Assembly: GCF_013608025.1 (NCBI RefSeq)
Contig: NZ_VDLV01000064.1
Coordinates: forward strand, 94,365 to 158,364
Direction: 5' to 3'
Length of the DNA: 64,000 nucleotides
Source: Pseudomonas brassicacearum subsp. neoaurantiaca
GTDB taxonomy: Bacteria > Pseudomonadota > Gammaproteobacteria > Pseudomonadales > Pseudomonadaceae
The notes below the pieces were generated by a model, which worked only from the letters and a program-made list of their open reading frames with translations, had not been told where the DNA came from and did not search any database. Positions 32,918 to 43,400 of this stretch are shown in pieces; position 1 is the stretch's first letter, and each line of letters begins with the position of its first letter. The position numbers were made by a program, and so were the translations under genes.

Positions 32918-33483
32918 TGGCGCGGATCAACCTTCTTCCCTGGCGCGAGGAGCTGCGCGAAGAGCGCCGCAAACGCTTTTTGCTGGCGTTGGTGGGCGCG
33001 CTGGTGGGCGCGGTGGGCTTGACCTTGATTGCGGTCCAGTACCTGAACAGTCAGATCGATTATCAGACAGCGCGTAATGGTCACGTCCGTGATCAGATTG
33101 CCATTCTGGACGAGCGCATCCAGCAGATCGGCGAACTGAAGACCCGTCGACAGCAACTGCTGGAACGCATGCGCATCATCCAGGACTTGCAGGGCAACCG
33201 TGCGGTCAGCGCACGGATTTTCGATCAATTGGCGCGGACCCTGCCGGACGGGGTTTATTTCACCGAAGTGAAAATGGAAGAGGGCATGCTTTCCATCCAA
33301 GGTGTCGCGGAGTCCAACAACCGGGTCTCGGACCTGATGCGTAACCTGGACTCGTCAGACCTGTTCGATGCCCCGAGCCTGACGGAGGTCAAGGCTGCTA
33401 CGGCGGGTCAACCCGACCAGGCCAGCGTCTTCCAACTGACGGTTCGCCAGACCCGTCCTGCCAACGCGGAGGATGGCCAATGA
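32917..33483 (+). CDS. pilN: Type IV pilus assembly protein PilN
   Basis: Bitopic inner-membrane protein of 188 residues. The N-terminal cytoplasmic motif ARINLLPWREE, which inserts into PilM, occupies residues 2-12. A membrane helix spans about 22-42, followed by a coiled coil and a ferredoxin-like periplasmic domain. Its start overlaps the pilM stop by one base (TGATG). Confidence 0.96.
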   Translation: MARINLLPWREELREERRKRFLLALVGALVGAVGLTLIAVQYLNSQIDYQTARNGHVRDQIAILDERIQQIGELKTRRQQLLERMRIIQDLQGNRAVSARIFDQLARTLPDGVYFTEVKMEEGMLSIQGVAESNNRVSDLMRNLDSSDLFDAPSLTEVKAATAGQPDQASVFQLTVRQTRPANAEDGQ

Positions 33484-34103
33484 AAGCCGGAGAATGGCTG
33501 GACGCGCTACGCAAGATCGATTTCAGCGACCTGGACACCAATAACGTTGGCTCCTGGCCGGCACCGATCAAATGGCTGGCCGGCATACTGCTGGTGCTGC
33601 TGGTACTGGGGCTGGGCTATAACTTTGCCTTGAGTGACCTGGAAAGCCAGTTGCAGCAGGTGCGCGAGGAGGAAAACACCCTCAAGGCGCAATTTGCCGG
33701 CAAGGCCCACATGGCGGCGAACCTGGAACGCTATACCGAACAGATGAAGCAGATGGAAACCTCTTTCGGCGTGCTGCTGCGGCAACTGCCCAGCGATACC
33801 GAGGTGCCGGGCCTGTTGGAGGATATTACTCGCACCGGCCTGGGCAGCGGCCTGGAGTTTGAAGAGATCAAGCTGCTGCCGGAGGCCTCCCAGCCGTTCT
33901 ACATCGAATTGCCCATCCAGATCACCGTGACGGGCGGCTATCACGACCTGGCAACGTTCGTCAGCGGCGTTGCTGGGCTGCCCCGCATTGTCACGCTGCA
34001 TGATTTCGAAATCGCACCCGTGGAGCCCGGCGCGGGTGCGAAGCTGCGCATGAGCATCCAGGCCAAGACCTACCGGTACAACGAGCAGGAGGCGCAGCCA
34101 TGA
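33480..34103 (+). CDS. pilO: Type IV pilus assembly protein PilO
   Basis: Partner of PilN, 207 residues: short cytoplasmic N-terminus, membrane helix at about 30-50 (IKWLAGILLVLLVLGLGYNF), coiled coil (LESQLQQVREEENTLKAQF) and a periplasmic ferredoxin-like fold with GGYHDLATFVSGVAGLPRIV. It overlaps pilN by four bases (ATGA). Confidence 0.96.
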   Translation: MKAGEWLDALRKIDFSDLDTNNVGSWPAPIKWLAGILLVLLVLGLGYNFALSDLESQLQQVREEENTLKAQFAGKAHMAANLERYTEQMKQMETSFGVLLRQLPSDTEVPGLLEDITRTGLGSGLEFEEIKLLPEASQPFYIELPIQITVTGGYHDLATFVSGVAGLPRIVTLHDFEIAPVEPGAGAKLRMSIQAKTYRYNEQEAQP

Positions 34104-34627
34104 GGGCGGTCTACTGCGTTGGCCTGCTGATCGGGCTGCTTGCGCTGGCGGGTTGCAACAGCGACGACGGTTTCAGCGATCTGGATGCCTACATGAACGA
34201 AGTGCGCCTGCGTCCGCCCGGCAAGATTGAGCCCACGCCGACCTTCAGGCCCGCCGAAACCTTCACCTACAGCGCCGCCAATCTGCGCAGCCCGTTTTCT
34301 GCGCAGGTCCGCATGGAGCAGGCCGAGCGGCAAAAGGGCTCGCGCAATGTCAAGCCCGATCCCAACCGGACGAAGCAGTATCTGGAAGGCTTCAATATCG
34401 AGCAGTTTGAAATGGTCGGCACGATCTCCAACGCCAGTGGCTCGTTTGCGCTCCTGCGGGGTGCGGGAGGGGTGCATCGACTGAAGGTCGGTGACTACCT
34501 GGGGCGCAACGATGGGCGGATTGTCGCTATCAGCGCCACCCAAGTCGATGTGGTCGAAATCGTTCCCGATGGCCAAGGCGCCTGGCTGGAGCGGCCGCGG
34601 ACCATTACTTTGAAAGAGCACTCATAG
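34100..34627 (+). CDS. pilP: Type IV pilus lipoprotein PilP
   Basis: Inner-membrane lipoprotein linking PilNO to the PilQ secretin, 175 residues. The signal peptide ends with the lipobox LALAGC (Cys17). A disordered linker follows, then the beta-sandwich domain (FEMVGTISNASGSFALLR, VGDYLGRNDGRIVAIS). It overlaps pilO by four bases. Confidence 0.96.
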   Translation: MRAVYCVGLLIGLLALAGCNSDDGFSDLDAYMNEVRLRPPGKIEPTPTFRPAETFTYSAANLRSPFSAQVRMEQAERQKGSRNVKPDPNRTKQYLEGFNIEQFEMVGTISNASGSFALLRGAGGVHRLKVGDYLGRNDGRIVAISATQVDVVEIVPDGQGAWLERPRTITLKEHS

Positions 34628-34640
34628 TGGAAATCGAACA

Positions 34641-36713
34641 ATGAACAGGATTTTTTCAGCCCTCGGTATTTCGCTATGGATAGCGCTGTTGTCGCCGATG
34701 GTTTCTGCGGCTGGCCTGAAGACGCTGGATGTGGCGGCGTTGCCGGGGGATCGTGTCGAGTTGAAGCTCTCCTTCGACGGACCGCCGCCGACGCCCCGGG
34801 GCTACACCACCGAGCAACCGGCCCGTATCGCCTTGGACCTGCCCGGCGTGACCAATCGGTTGGCCAGCAAGAGCCATGACCTTGGCGGGGGCAATGCGCG
34901 CAGTGCCACCGTGGTCGAGGCGGGAGACCGGGCCCGGCTGATTATCGGCCTTACGCAACTGGCGCCGTACGAGACCCGGATCGAAGGCAATAACCTGTTC
35001 GTAGTGGTTGGCAAGGGAAGCGCCCACCAGGCCGCCGCACAGGCTCCGCGTCCGACGGTTGCCAGCGCTGCACCTGCAAGGGCCGCGGCGCCGGCAGGCA
35101 AGGCGATCCGAGGCGTGGACTTCCAGCGCGGCACCCAGGGCGAAGGCAACGTGGTGATCGACTTGTCCGATCCTTCCATCGCTCCGGACATCCAGGAGCG
35201 CGAAGGCAAGATCATCCTCAATTTCCCCAGGACCCAATTGCCCGAACCATTGCGAGTACGCCTGGACGTCAAGGACTTCGCCACCCCGGTGCAGTTCGTC
35301 AATGCCAGTGCCGGTTCCGACCGCGCCACCATCAGCATCGAACCCAGCGGCACCTTCGATTACTCCACCTACCAGACAGACAACAAGCTGACCGTCAGTG
35401 TCCGGCCCATGACGGTCGAAGACCTGCAGAAACGCAACAGCGACCGCGCCGCCTACAGCGGCGAAAAGTTATCGCTGAGTTTCCAGGACATCGAAGTGCG
35501 CTCGGTGCTGCAGTTGATCGCCGACTTCACCAACCTGAACCTGGTGGCCAGCGACACCGTGCAAGGCGGCATTACCCTGCGGTTGCAGAACGTGCCGTGG
35601 GACCAGGCACTGGATCTCGTGCTCAAGACCAAGGGGCTCGACAAGCGCAAGGTCGGCAATGTGCTGCTGGTGGCCCCGGCGGATGAAATCGCGGCACGCG
35701 AACGCCAGGAGCTGGAGTCCCAGAAACAGATCGCTGATCTGGCACCGCTGCGGCGCGAGCTGTTGCAGGTCAACTATGCCAAGGCGGCCGACATCGCCAA
35801 GCTGTTTCAGTCGGTCACCAGTGCCGAGGCGAAAGCCGATGAGCGCGGCACCATCACGGTCGATGAACGCACCAACAACATCATTGCCTACCAGACCCAG
35901 GACCGGCTCGACGAGTTGCGCCGAATCGTGGCGCAACTGGATATTCCGGTGCGCCAGGTGATGATCGAGGCGCGGATCGTCGAGGCCAACGTCGATTACG
36001 ACAAGAGCCTGGGCGTGCGCTGGGGAGGCTCGGTGCAGAACAAGGGCAACTGGAACTCTTCCGGTGTCACCACGGGCGATTCCACCACCATCGGCACGCC
36101 GGGCAGTACCAGCACCAACCAGCCGTTCGTCGACCTCGGCGCGTCGGGCAACACCTCCGGGATCGGCATCGCCTTCATCACTGACAACGTGCTGTTGGAC
36201 CTGGAACTGACGGCCATGGAAAAAACCGGCAACGGGGAAATTGTTTCCCAGCCCAAGGTGGTGACCTCCGACAAGGAGACCGCGAAGATCCTCAAGGGCA
36301 CGGAGATTCCCTATCAGGAAGCCAGCTCCAGCGGCGCCACCTCGGTGTCGTTCAAGGAGGCCTCGCTGTCGCTGGAAGTCACGCCGCAGATCACGCCGGA
36401 CAACCGCATCATCATGGAGGTCAAGGTCACCAAGGATGAGCCGGATTACCTGAACAAGGTGCAGGAGGTTCCGCCAATCAAGAAGAACGAAGTCAATGCC
36501 AAGGTACTGGTCAACGATGGCGAGACCATTGTGATTGGCGGCGTTTTCTCAAATACTCAGAGCAAAGTTGTAGATAAGGTGCCATTTCTTGGCGATGTGC
36601 CGTATCTTGGCCGCCTTTTCCGGCGTGATGTGGTTTCGGAGAAAAAATCCGAGCTGCTGGTGTTTCTCACTCCGCGTATCATGAACAACCAGGCGATTGC
36701 TGTGAGTCGTTGA
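34641..36713 (+). CDS. pilQ: Type IV pilus secretin PilQ
   Basis: Outer-membrane secretin through which the pilus passes, 690 residues. A Sec signal peptide (about 1-24) is followed by two AMIN peptidoglycan-binding domains (about 25-260), N0/STN and N1 domains (LSLSFQDIEVRSVLQLIADF near 275) and the secretin domain (about 430-690) with VVTSDKETAKILKGTEIPY and VPFLGDVPYLGRLFR. Last of the five co-transcribed pil genes, and four bases before aroK. Confidence 0.97.
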   Translation: MNRIFSALGISLWIALLSPMVSAAGLKTLDVAALPGDRVELKLSFDGPPPTPRGYTTEQPARIALDLPGVTNRLASKSHDLGGGNARSATVVEAGDRARLIIGLTQLAPYETRIEGNNLFVVVGKGSAHQAAAQAPRPTVASAAPARAAAPAGKAIRGVDFQRGTQGEGNVVIDLSDPSIAPDIQEREGKIILNFPRTQLPEPLRVRLDVKDFATPVQFVNASAGSDRATISIEPSGTFDYSTYQTDNKLTVSVRPMTVEDLQKRNSDRAAYSGEKLSLSFQDIEVRSVLQLIADFTNLNLVASDTVQGGITLRLQNVPWDQALDLVLKTKGLDKRKVGNVLLVAPADEIAARERQELESQKQIADLAPLRRELLQVNYAKAADIAKLFQSVTSAEAKADERGTITVDERTNNIIAYQTQDRLDELRRIVAQLDIPVRQVMIEARIVEANVDYDKSLGVRWGGSVQNKGNWNSSGVTTGDSTTIGTPGSTSTNQPFVDLGASGNTSGIGIAFITDNVLLDLELTAMEKTGNGEIVSQPKVVTSDKETAKILKGTEIPYQEASSSGATSVSFKEASLSLEVTPQITPDNRIIMEVKVTKDEPDYLNKVQEVPPIKKNEVNAKVLVNDGETIVIGGVFSNTQSKVVDKVPFLGDVPYLGRLFRRDVVSEKKSELLVFLTPRIMNNQAIAVSR

Positions 36714-36717
36714 TTCT

Positions 36718-37236
36718 GTGCGAAATTTGATTCTTGTTGGGCCGATGGGGGCTGGAAAAAGCACCATCGGTCGTTTGCTGGCCAAAGAGCTGCGCCTGCC
36801 TTTCAAAGATTCCGACAAGGAAATTGAATTGCGCACGGGCGCCAATATCCCATGGATCTTCGATAAGGAAGGCGAGCCCGGTTTCCGGGACCGTGAGCAG
36901 GCGATGATCGCCGAGCTGTGCGGTTTCGAGGGCGTGGTGTTGGCCACTGGCGGTGGCGCGGTGATGCGCGAAGCCAATCGTCGGGCGCTGCATGCCGGCG
37001 GACGAGTGGTTTACTTGCATGCGTCCGTCGAACAGCAGGTAGGGCGCACTGCCCGTGATCGCAACCGGCCTTTGCTACGTACTGCCGATCCGGCCAAGAC
37101 CTTGCGCGACCTGCTGGAGCTGCGTGACCCGCTGTATCGGGAAATCGCCGACCTGGTCATCGAAACCGACGAGCGGCCGCCACGGATGGTGGTGCTGGAA
37201 ATTCTCGATCGCCTGCAACAGCTGCCTCCCCGTTAA
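36718..37236 (+). CDS. aroK: Shikimate kinase
   Basis: Phosphorylates shikimate at the 3-OH in the aromatic amino acid pathway, 172 residues. Walker A is GPMGAGKST (9-17); the shikimate-binding Asp lies in FKDSDKEIE; the LATGGGAV and RNRPLL (lid) motifs are present. The start is GTG at 36718, four bases after pilQ, without a strong ribosome-binding site, so translation is probably coupled. Confidence 0.97.
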   Translation: MRNLILVGPMGAGKSTIGRLLAKELRLPFKDSDKEIELRTGANIPWIFDKEGEPGFRDREQAMIAELCGFEGVVLATGGGAVMREANRRALHAGGRVVYLHASVEQQVGRTARDRNRPLLRTADPAKTLRDLLELRDPLYREIADLVIETDERPPRMVVLEILDRLQQLPPR

Positions 37237-37384
37237 TGCTTGGCGCGAAATGCGCTATCCTCGGCGTCCCGCCTTGGCTCGTCCGGGGCGTGGCCGATGG
37301 CCATTAACTGGCGCCACGGCAGGCACCGTTGACTTTCGTTAATAGCAGGCAGGACGCCTGATTTCATCTTCACTGTGGGGACAC

Positions 37385-38485
37385 ATGCAGACACTTAAGG
37401 TCGACCTGGGCGAGCGCAGCTACCCGATTCACATTGGCGAAGGCTTGCTGGACCAGCCTGAACTGCTGACACCGCACATCGCCGGGCGGCAAGTCGCGAT
37501 TATCTCCAACGAAACCGTCGCCCCTTTGTATCTGGAACGCCTGGCTCGCAGCCTGTCGGCCTATTCGGTCATTTCCGTGGTGTTGCCGGACGGCGAGGCC
37601 TTCAAGAACTGGGAAACCCTGCAACTGATTTTCGACGGTCTGCTGACTGCACGGCATGATCGCCGCACCACCGTGGTCGCCCTGGGCGGCGGCGTGATCG
37701 GCGACATGGCCGGTTTTGCCGCGGCTTGCTATCAGCGCGGTGTCGATTTCATCCAGATCCCCACCACGTTGCTGTCCCAGGTCGACTCGTCGGTGGGTGG
37801 CAAGACCGGCATCAATCATCCGCTGGGCAAGAACATGGTGGGCGCGTTCTACCAGCCCAACGTCGTGTTGATCGACACCGCAACGCTGAAGACGCTGCCG
37901 GCCCGTGAATTGTCCGCAGGCTTGGCCGAGGTCATCAAGTACGGGCTGATCTGCGACGAGCCGTTCCTGGGCTGGCTCGAAGAAAATGTCGACCGCTTGC
38001 GTGCGCTGGACCAGACCGCCCTGACCTATGCCATCGAGCGCTCCTGTGCGGCCAAGGCTGCCGTGGTGGGTGCCGATGAGCGCGAATCTGGCGTGCGTGC
38101 CACGCTCAACCTGGGCCACACCTTCGGCCACGCCATCGAAACCCACATGGGCTATGGCGTCTGGTTGCATGGCGAGGCAGTTGCCGCGGGCACGGTCATG
38201 GCCTTGGAAATGTCCGCGCGCCTGGGGTGGATCAGCGAGCTGGAGCGCGATCGTGGGATCCGCCTGTTCCAGCAGGCCGGGCTGCCGGTCGTTCCGCCCG
38301 AGGAAATGAGCGAGGCGGATTTCCTTGAACACATGGCAATCGACAAGAAAGTGATCGACGGTCGTCTGCGTCTGGTGCTGCTGCGCCACATGGGCGAAGC
38401 GGTAGTGACCGACGATTATCCGAAAGAGGTTCTACAGGCCACGCTGGGAGCGGACTACCGCGCCCTGGCTCAGCTTAAAGGTTAA
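37385..38485 (+). CDS. aroB: 3-dehydroquinate synthase
   Basis: Second enzyme of the shikimate pathway: converts DAHP to 3-dehydroquinate using NAD and a divalent metal, 366 residues. Signatures are ALGGGVIGDMAGFAAACY, QIPTTLLSQVDSSVGGKTGI (19-20 residue stretch near 120-140) and the metal-binding NLGHTFGHAIE. It follows aroK after 148 bases. Confidence 0.98.
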   Translation: MQTLKVDLGERSYPIHIGEGLLDQPELLTPHIAGRQVAIISNETVAPLYLERLARSLSAYSVISVVLPDGEAFKNWETLQLIFDGLLTARHDRRTTVVALGGGVIGDMAGFAAACYQRGVDFIQIPTTLLSQVDSSVGGKTGINHPLGKNMVGAFYQPNVVLIDTATLKTLPARELSAGLAEVIKYGLICDEPFLGWLEENVDRLRALDQTALTYAIERSCAAKAAVVGADERESGVRATLNLGHTFGHAIETHMGYGVWLHGEAVAAGTVMALEMSARLGWISELERDRGIRLFQQAGLPVVPPEEMSEADFLEHMAIDKKVIDGRLRLVLLRHMGEAVVTDDYPKEVLQATLGADYRALAQLKG

Positions 38486-38495
38486 TGAGATTCCG

Positions 38496-40076
38496 ATGAC
38501 TAGTTTGCATGCCGACGAGGCTTTCCTCGGCCATTTTCAGTTGAGTCATGACCCTTTTGCTCCACGGGTCCCGGGCTTCAAATTCTTTCCCGCCCAGCGC
38601 AAGCCGGTACTGGGCCAGTTGCATCACCTTGCGCGCTACAGCCAATTGCTGTTGGTCGTCACCGGCCCCCAGGGCAGTGGCAAGACGTTGTTGCGTCAGG
38701 CCTTGGTGGCCAGTACCAACAAACAGTCCGTGCAAAGCGTGGTGGTGTCGGCCCGTGGCGCTGGCGACGCAGCCGGCGTGTTGCGTCAGGTCGCCCAGGC
38801 GCTGAATGTCGCCCAGGCGGAGATCGGTGCGATCCTCGACCAGATCGTCCAGTTGGCTTTGACCGGGCAGGAAGTCTATCTGCTGGTGGACGATGCCGAG
38901 CAGCTCGACGAATCAGCCCTGGAAGCCCTGCTGGCACTGGCTGCCGGCGCGCCGGAAGGCCGTCCCCACGTGTTCCTGTTCGGGGAGTCGTCGCTGATCG
39001 CCGAGCTGGACCAACTGAACCTTGAGGAAGAGCGCTTCCACGTCATCGAACTGGCGCCCTACACCGAGGAAGAAACCCGTGAATACCTGGCCCAGCGTCT
39101 CGAGGGCGCCGGCCGGGGTATCGAACTTTTCACTGCAGATCAGATCTCTGAGATTCACGAAAGCTCTGACGGTTGGCCTGGCAACATCAACCAGGTGGCC
39201 CGAGATGCTCTGATCGAAATCATGATCGCCAGCCGCTCAGCGGTGAAGCGTCCAAGTATGGGGTTCAACATGCCGAAGAAACACGTATTGGCGATTTCCG
39301 CCGTGGTCGTGGTCGCGGTCGCCGCTGCCTGGCTGATGCCGGGTCGCAACAAGGCACCGACCACCGGCGCACCTGCCAACGAACAGGCACAGTTGCCTCT
39401 CGGTCAGGGTACGCCGCAACCCAACGGCGGCGCCCCGGCGGTGGAATTTGCGGGTAATACCCAACCGATGCCGCTGCCACTGGTCGGCAACTCGCAACCG
39501 GTCATGCGCGGTCCGTTGGCCGAAGCCGCAGGTGGCATCACCGAGGGTGACGACGGTGCGCCGCCGCCGATCGAAGACAGCAGCGACGTGCCACCTACGG
39601 TGACCACCACTTCGCCTCCCGCGGGCGTACCGGCCGGTCCTGCGCCGACACCAGCTCCGGCCGCCAAGCCGACCCCGGCGCCGACTCAAATCGCTACCGC
39701 CAAGCCCGTCCCGGTTCCAGCGCCTGCGGCCAAGCCGGCGGCACCCGCACCGGCGGCCAAGCCTGCTGCGGCTCCAGCCAAGGCCGCTGGCGGCAGCTGG
39801 TACGCCGGCCAGGCACCTGGCAACTACGTGGTGCAGATCCTCGGCACCAGCTCCGAAACCGCTGCGCAGAACTTCGTCAAGGAGCAGGGCGGCGAGTACC
39901 GTTATTTCAAGAAAGTGCTCAACGGCAAGCCACTTTACGTCATCACTTATGGCAGCTTTGCCAACCGTGACGCAGCCGTTTCCGCTATCAAGGCCTTGCC
40001 AGCGAAGGTTCAGGCTGGTAAACCTTGGCCTCGCACTGTCGCCAGCGTCCAACAGGAACTGGCTGCAACTCGCTGA
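38496..40076 (+). CDS. ExeA-like AAA ATPase fused to a SPOR domain (DamX-like)
   Basis: Single-pass inner-membrane protein of 526 residues. The cytoplasmic AAA+ domain has Walker A GPQGSGKT at 57-64 and Walker B YLLVDDAEQL near 130, related to ExeA/GspA. A membrane helix lies at about 265-285. A Pro/Ala/Lys-rich periplasmic linker leads to a C-terminal SPOR domain (about 440-520, NYVVQILGTSSETAAQNFV). Its position between aroB and gltB is that of DamX in enterobacteria, so a role at the division septum is likely. The link to pilus genes is only positional. Confidence 0.88.
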   Translation: MTSLHADEAFLGHFQLSHDPFAPRVPGFKFFPAQRKPVLGQLHHLARYSQLLLVVTGPQGSGKTLLRQALVASTNKQSVQSVVVSARGAGDAAGVLRQVAQALNVAQAEIGAILDQIVQLALTGQEVYLLVDDAEQLDESALEALLALAAGAPEGRPHVFLFGESSLIAELDQLNLEEERFHVIELAPYTEEETREYLAQRLEGAGRGIELFTADQISEIHESSDGWPGNINQVARDALIEIMIASRSAVKRPSMGFNMPKKHVLAISAVVVVAVAAAWLMPGRNKAPTTGAPANEQAQLPLGQGTPQPNGGAPAVEFAGNTQPMPLPLVGNSQPVMRGPLAEAAGGITEGDDGAPPPIEDSSDVPPTVTTTSPPAGVPAGPAPTPAPAAKPTPAPTQIATAKPVPVPAPAAKPAAPAPAAKPAAAPAKAAGGSWYAGQAPGNYVVQILGTSSETAAQNFVKEQGGEYRYFKKVLNGKPLYVITYGSFANRDAAVSAIKALPAKVQAGKPWPRTVASVQQELAATR

Positions 40077-40216
40077 TGATTCGGCGGCCTTACCCAGGCC
40101 GCCTCTCCCGGCAACCTCAACATTTCCGCAAGAGCGGGCGACCTTTCAGGCCGCGCGCCTTGTGGTGTCTGCGTCACAGTAGCGTTTGAGTCGTAGCGGT
40201 CGAACCCAAAAAAGTT

Positions 40217-40245
40217 TTGACTAGCACAGCATATAGCTTTAAACC
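40217..40245 (+). promoter_or_regulatory. Possible distal gltB promoter
   Basis: TTGACT at 40217, a 17-base spacer and TAAACC at 40240. The -10 is poor; TATAGC just upstream is an alternative at shorter spacing. Confidence 0.35.
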
Positions 40246-40288
40246 TTTCACAAATGCGACATGGATTTGCGACAGTTCGTCGTCAAAT

Positions 40289-40317
40289 TTGTGAGCCTCT
40301 GTGTCGGTGTGTACAAT
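40289..40317 (+). promoter_or_regulatory. Probable sigma-70 promoter of gltB
   Basis: TTGTGA at 40289, a 17-base spacer and TACAAT at 40312 give good core elements about 110 bases before the gltB ATG. Confidence 0.6.
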
Positions 40318-40426
40318 GACCTCCCTTTTGCCCCCGCAAAGCTGGCGTACGTTCGGCGCGGAACGCAACTGGTTGAATTGAAAAGAAATTTGCCTCGATA
40401 AGAGGCAGCCTGGTGAGAAAGTGTCT

Positions 40427-43400
40427 ATGAAAGCAGGTCTGTACCAACCAGATGAATTCAAGGATAACTGCGGTTTCGGCCTGATAGCCCATATGCAGGG
40501 CGAGCCCAGTCATACCCTTTTGCAAACGGCCATTGAGGCCCTGACCTGCATGACCCACCGTGGTGGGATCAACGCCGACGGCAAGACCGGTGACGGTTGT
40601 GGCTTGCTGATTCAAAAGCCGGACGAGTTCCTGCGTGCCATCGCCCAGGAAACGTTTGGCGTGACCCTGCCCAAGCAATACGCCGTGGGCATGGTGTTCT
40701 TCAATCAGGACCCGGTTAAGGCGCAAGCGGCTCGCGAAAACATGAACCGCGAGATCCTGGCCGCTGGCCTGCAACTGGTCGGCTGGCGCAAAGTGCCGAT
40801 CGACACCAGCGTCCTCGGCCGCCTGGCCCTTGAGCGCCTGCCGCTGATCGAGCAGGTGTTCATCGCCGGCGAAGGCCTGAGCGACCAGGAAATGTCGATC
40901 AAGCTGTTCAGCTCCCGTCGTCGTTCGTCCGTGGCCAACGCCGCCGACACCGACCACTACATCTGCAGCTTTTCCCACAAGACCATCATTTATAAAGGCC
41001 TGATGATGCCGGCGGACCTCACCGCCTTCTATCCAGACCTGAGCGACGAGCGCCTGAAAACCGCGATCTGCGTGTTCCATCAGCGCTTCTCCACCAACAC
41101 CCTGCCGAAATGGCCGCTGGCCCAGCCATTCCGCTTCCTCGCCCACAACGGCGAGATCAACACCATTACCGGCAACCGCAATTGGGCCCTGGCCCGTCGC
41201 ACCAAGTTCGCCAACGATTTGATGCCGGACCTCGAAGAGCTTGGCCCACTGGTCAACCGCGTCGGTTCGGACTCTTCGAGCATGGACAACATGCTCGAGC
41301 TGATGGTGACCGGCGGCATCGACCTGTTCCGTGGTGTACGCATGCTCGTTCCGCCGGCCTGGCAGAACGTCGAGACCATGGACCCGGACCTGCGCGCCTT
41401 CTACGAATACAATTCCATGCACATGGAACCGTGGGACGGCCCGGCCGGTATCGTCATGACCGACGGTCGCTACGCAGTGTGCCTGCTCGACCGTAACGGC
41501 CTGCGCCCGGCGCGCTGGGTCACCACCACCAACGGGTTCATCACCCTCGCGTCGGAAATCGGTGTCTGGAACTACCAGCCCCAGGACGTCATCGCCAAGG
41601 GTCGCGTAGGTCCGGGGCAGATCTTTGCCGTGGACACCGAGACCGGGCAGATCCTCGACACCGACGCCATCGACAACCGTCTCAAGTCCCGTCATCCGTA
41701 CAAGCAATGGCTGCGCAAGAATGCCCTGCGCATCCAGGCGACCATGGAAGACAACGACCACGGTTCGGCCTTCTACGACGTCGACCAACTCAAGCAGTAC
41801 ATGAAGATGTACCAGGTGACGTTCGAAGAACGTGACCAGGTCCTGCGTCCGCTGGGCGAGCAGGGCTACGAAGCGGTCGGCTCCATGGGCGATGACACGC
41901 CGATGGCCGTGCTGTCGCAGCGCGTGCGCACGCCGTACGACTACTTCCGCCAGCAGTTCGCCCAGGTGACCAACCCACCGATCGACCCGCTGCGCGAAGC
42001 GATCGTAATGTCCCTGGAGATCTGCCTGGGCGCCGAGCGCAACATTTTCCAGGAGTCGCCGGAACACGCCTCGCGGGTGATCCTCAGCTCGCCGGTCATT
42101 TCCCCGGCCAAGTGGCGCTCGCTGACCAACCTCGACCGCCCCGGCTTCGAACGTCAGGTCATCGACCTCAACTACGACGAAAGCGTCGGCCTGGAAGCGG
42201 CGATCCGCAACGTCGCCGATCAGGCTGAAGAAGCCGCGCGCGCCGGGCGTACCCAGATCGTGCTGACCGACCGTCACATCGCGCCGGGCAAGCTGCCGAT
42301 CCACGCTTCGCTGGCCACCGGTGCGGTGCACCATCGCCTGACCGAAAAAGGCCTGCGCTGCGATTCCAACATCCTGGTGGAAACCGCCACCGCACGCGAT
42401 CCGCACCACTTTGCGGTGCTGATCGGCTTCGGCGCCTCGGCGGTCTATCCGTTCCTGGCCTACGAAGTGCTGGGCGACCTGATCCGTACCGGTGAAGTGC
42501 TGGGCGACCTCTACGAGGTGTTCAAGAACTACCGCAAGGGCATCACCAAGGGCCTGCTCAAGATTCTGTCGAAGATGGGTATCTCGACTATCGCCTCGTA
42601 CCGTGGCGCGCAACTGTTCGAGGCCATCGGCCTGTCCGAAGAAGTCTGCGAACTGAGCTTCCGTGGCGTGCCGAGCCGCATCAAGGGTGCGCGTTTTGTC
42701 GATATCGAAGCCGAGCAGAAAGCCCTCGCCGCCGAAGCCTGGAGCCCGCGCAAGCCGATCCAGCAAGGCGGCCTGCTGAAGTTCGTCCATGGCGGCGAAT
42801 ATCACGCTTACAACCCGGACGTGGTCAACACCTTGCAAGCCGCTGTGCAGCAGGGCGACTACAGCAAATTCAAGGAATACACCTCGCTGGTGGACAACCG
42901 TCCGGTGTCGATGATCCGCGACCTGCTCAAGGTCAAGACCCTCGACACGCCGCTGGACATCAGTGAAGTGGAACCGCTGGAATCGGTGCTCAAGCGCTTC
43001 GATTCGGCTGGTATTTCCCTCGGTGCGTTGTCCCCGGAGGCCCACGAAGCCCTGGCCGAAGCCATGAACCGCCTCGGTGCGCGTTCCAACTCCGGTGAAG
43101 GCGGCGAAGACCCGGCGCGCTACGGCACCATCAAGAGCTCGAAAATCAAGCAGGTGGCGACCGGCCGCTTCGGTGTGACGCCGGAGTACCTGGTTAACGC
43201 CGAAGTGCTGCAGATCAAGGTGGCCCAGGGCGCCAAGCCCGGCGAAGGCGGCCAACTGCCTGGCGGCAAGGTCAACGGCCTGATCGCCAAGCTGCGTTAC
43301 GCGGTGCCTGGCGTGACTCTGATCTCGCCGCCGCCGCACCACGACATTTATTCGATCGAAGACTTGTCGCAATTGATCTTCGACCTCAAGCAGGTGAACC

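Larger units (their letters stand above)
40077..40426 (+). other. Intergenic region upstream of gltB
   Basis: No gene in these 350 bases. A GC-rich hairpin without a T run (40083-40104, GCGGCCT / AGGCCGC) follows the damX-like gene. From about 40200 the base composition drops and two possible promoters appear. The mRNA leader upstream of gltB is therefore about 100-180 bases long. Confidence 0.6.

Noticed and set aside
37329..37361. TTGACT and a small CAGGC/GCCTG hairpin as an aroB promoter/terminator
   Set aside because: No matching -10 at proper distance and no T run; the evidence is too weak to list.
38496..40076. Reading the AAA-SPOR protein as GspA/ExeA of the T2SS
   Set aside because: It has a C-terminal SPOR domain and lies in the conserved aroB-gltB position 10 kb from the T2SS operon, so a DamX-like septal role fits better.
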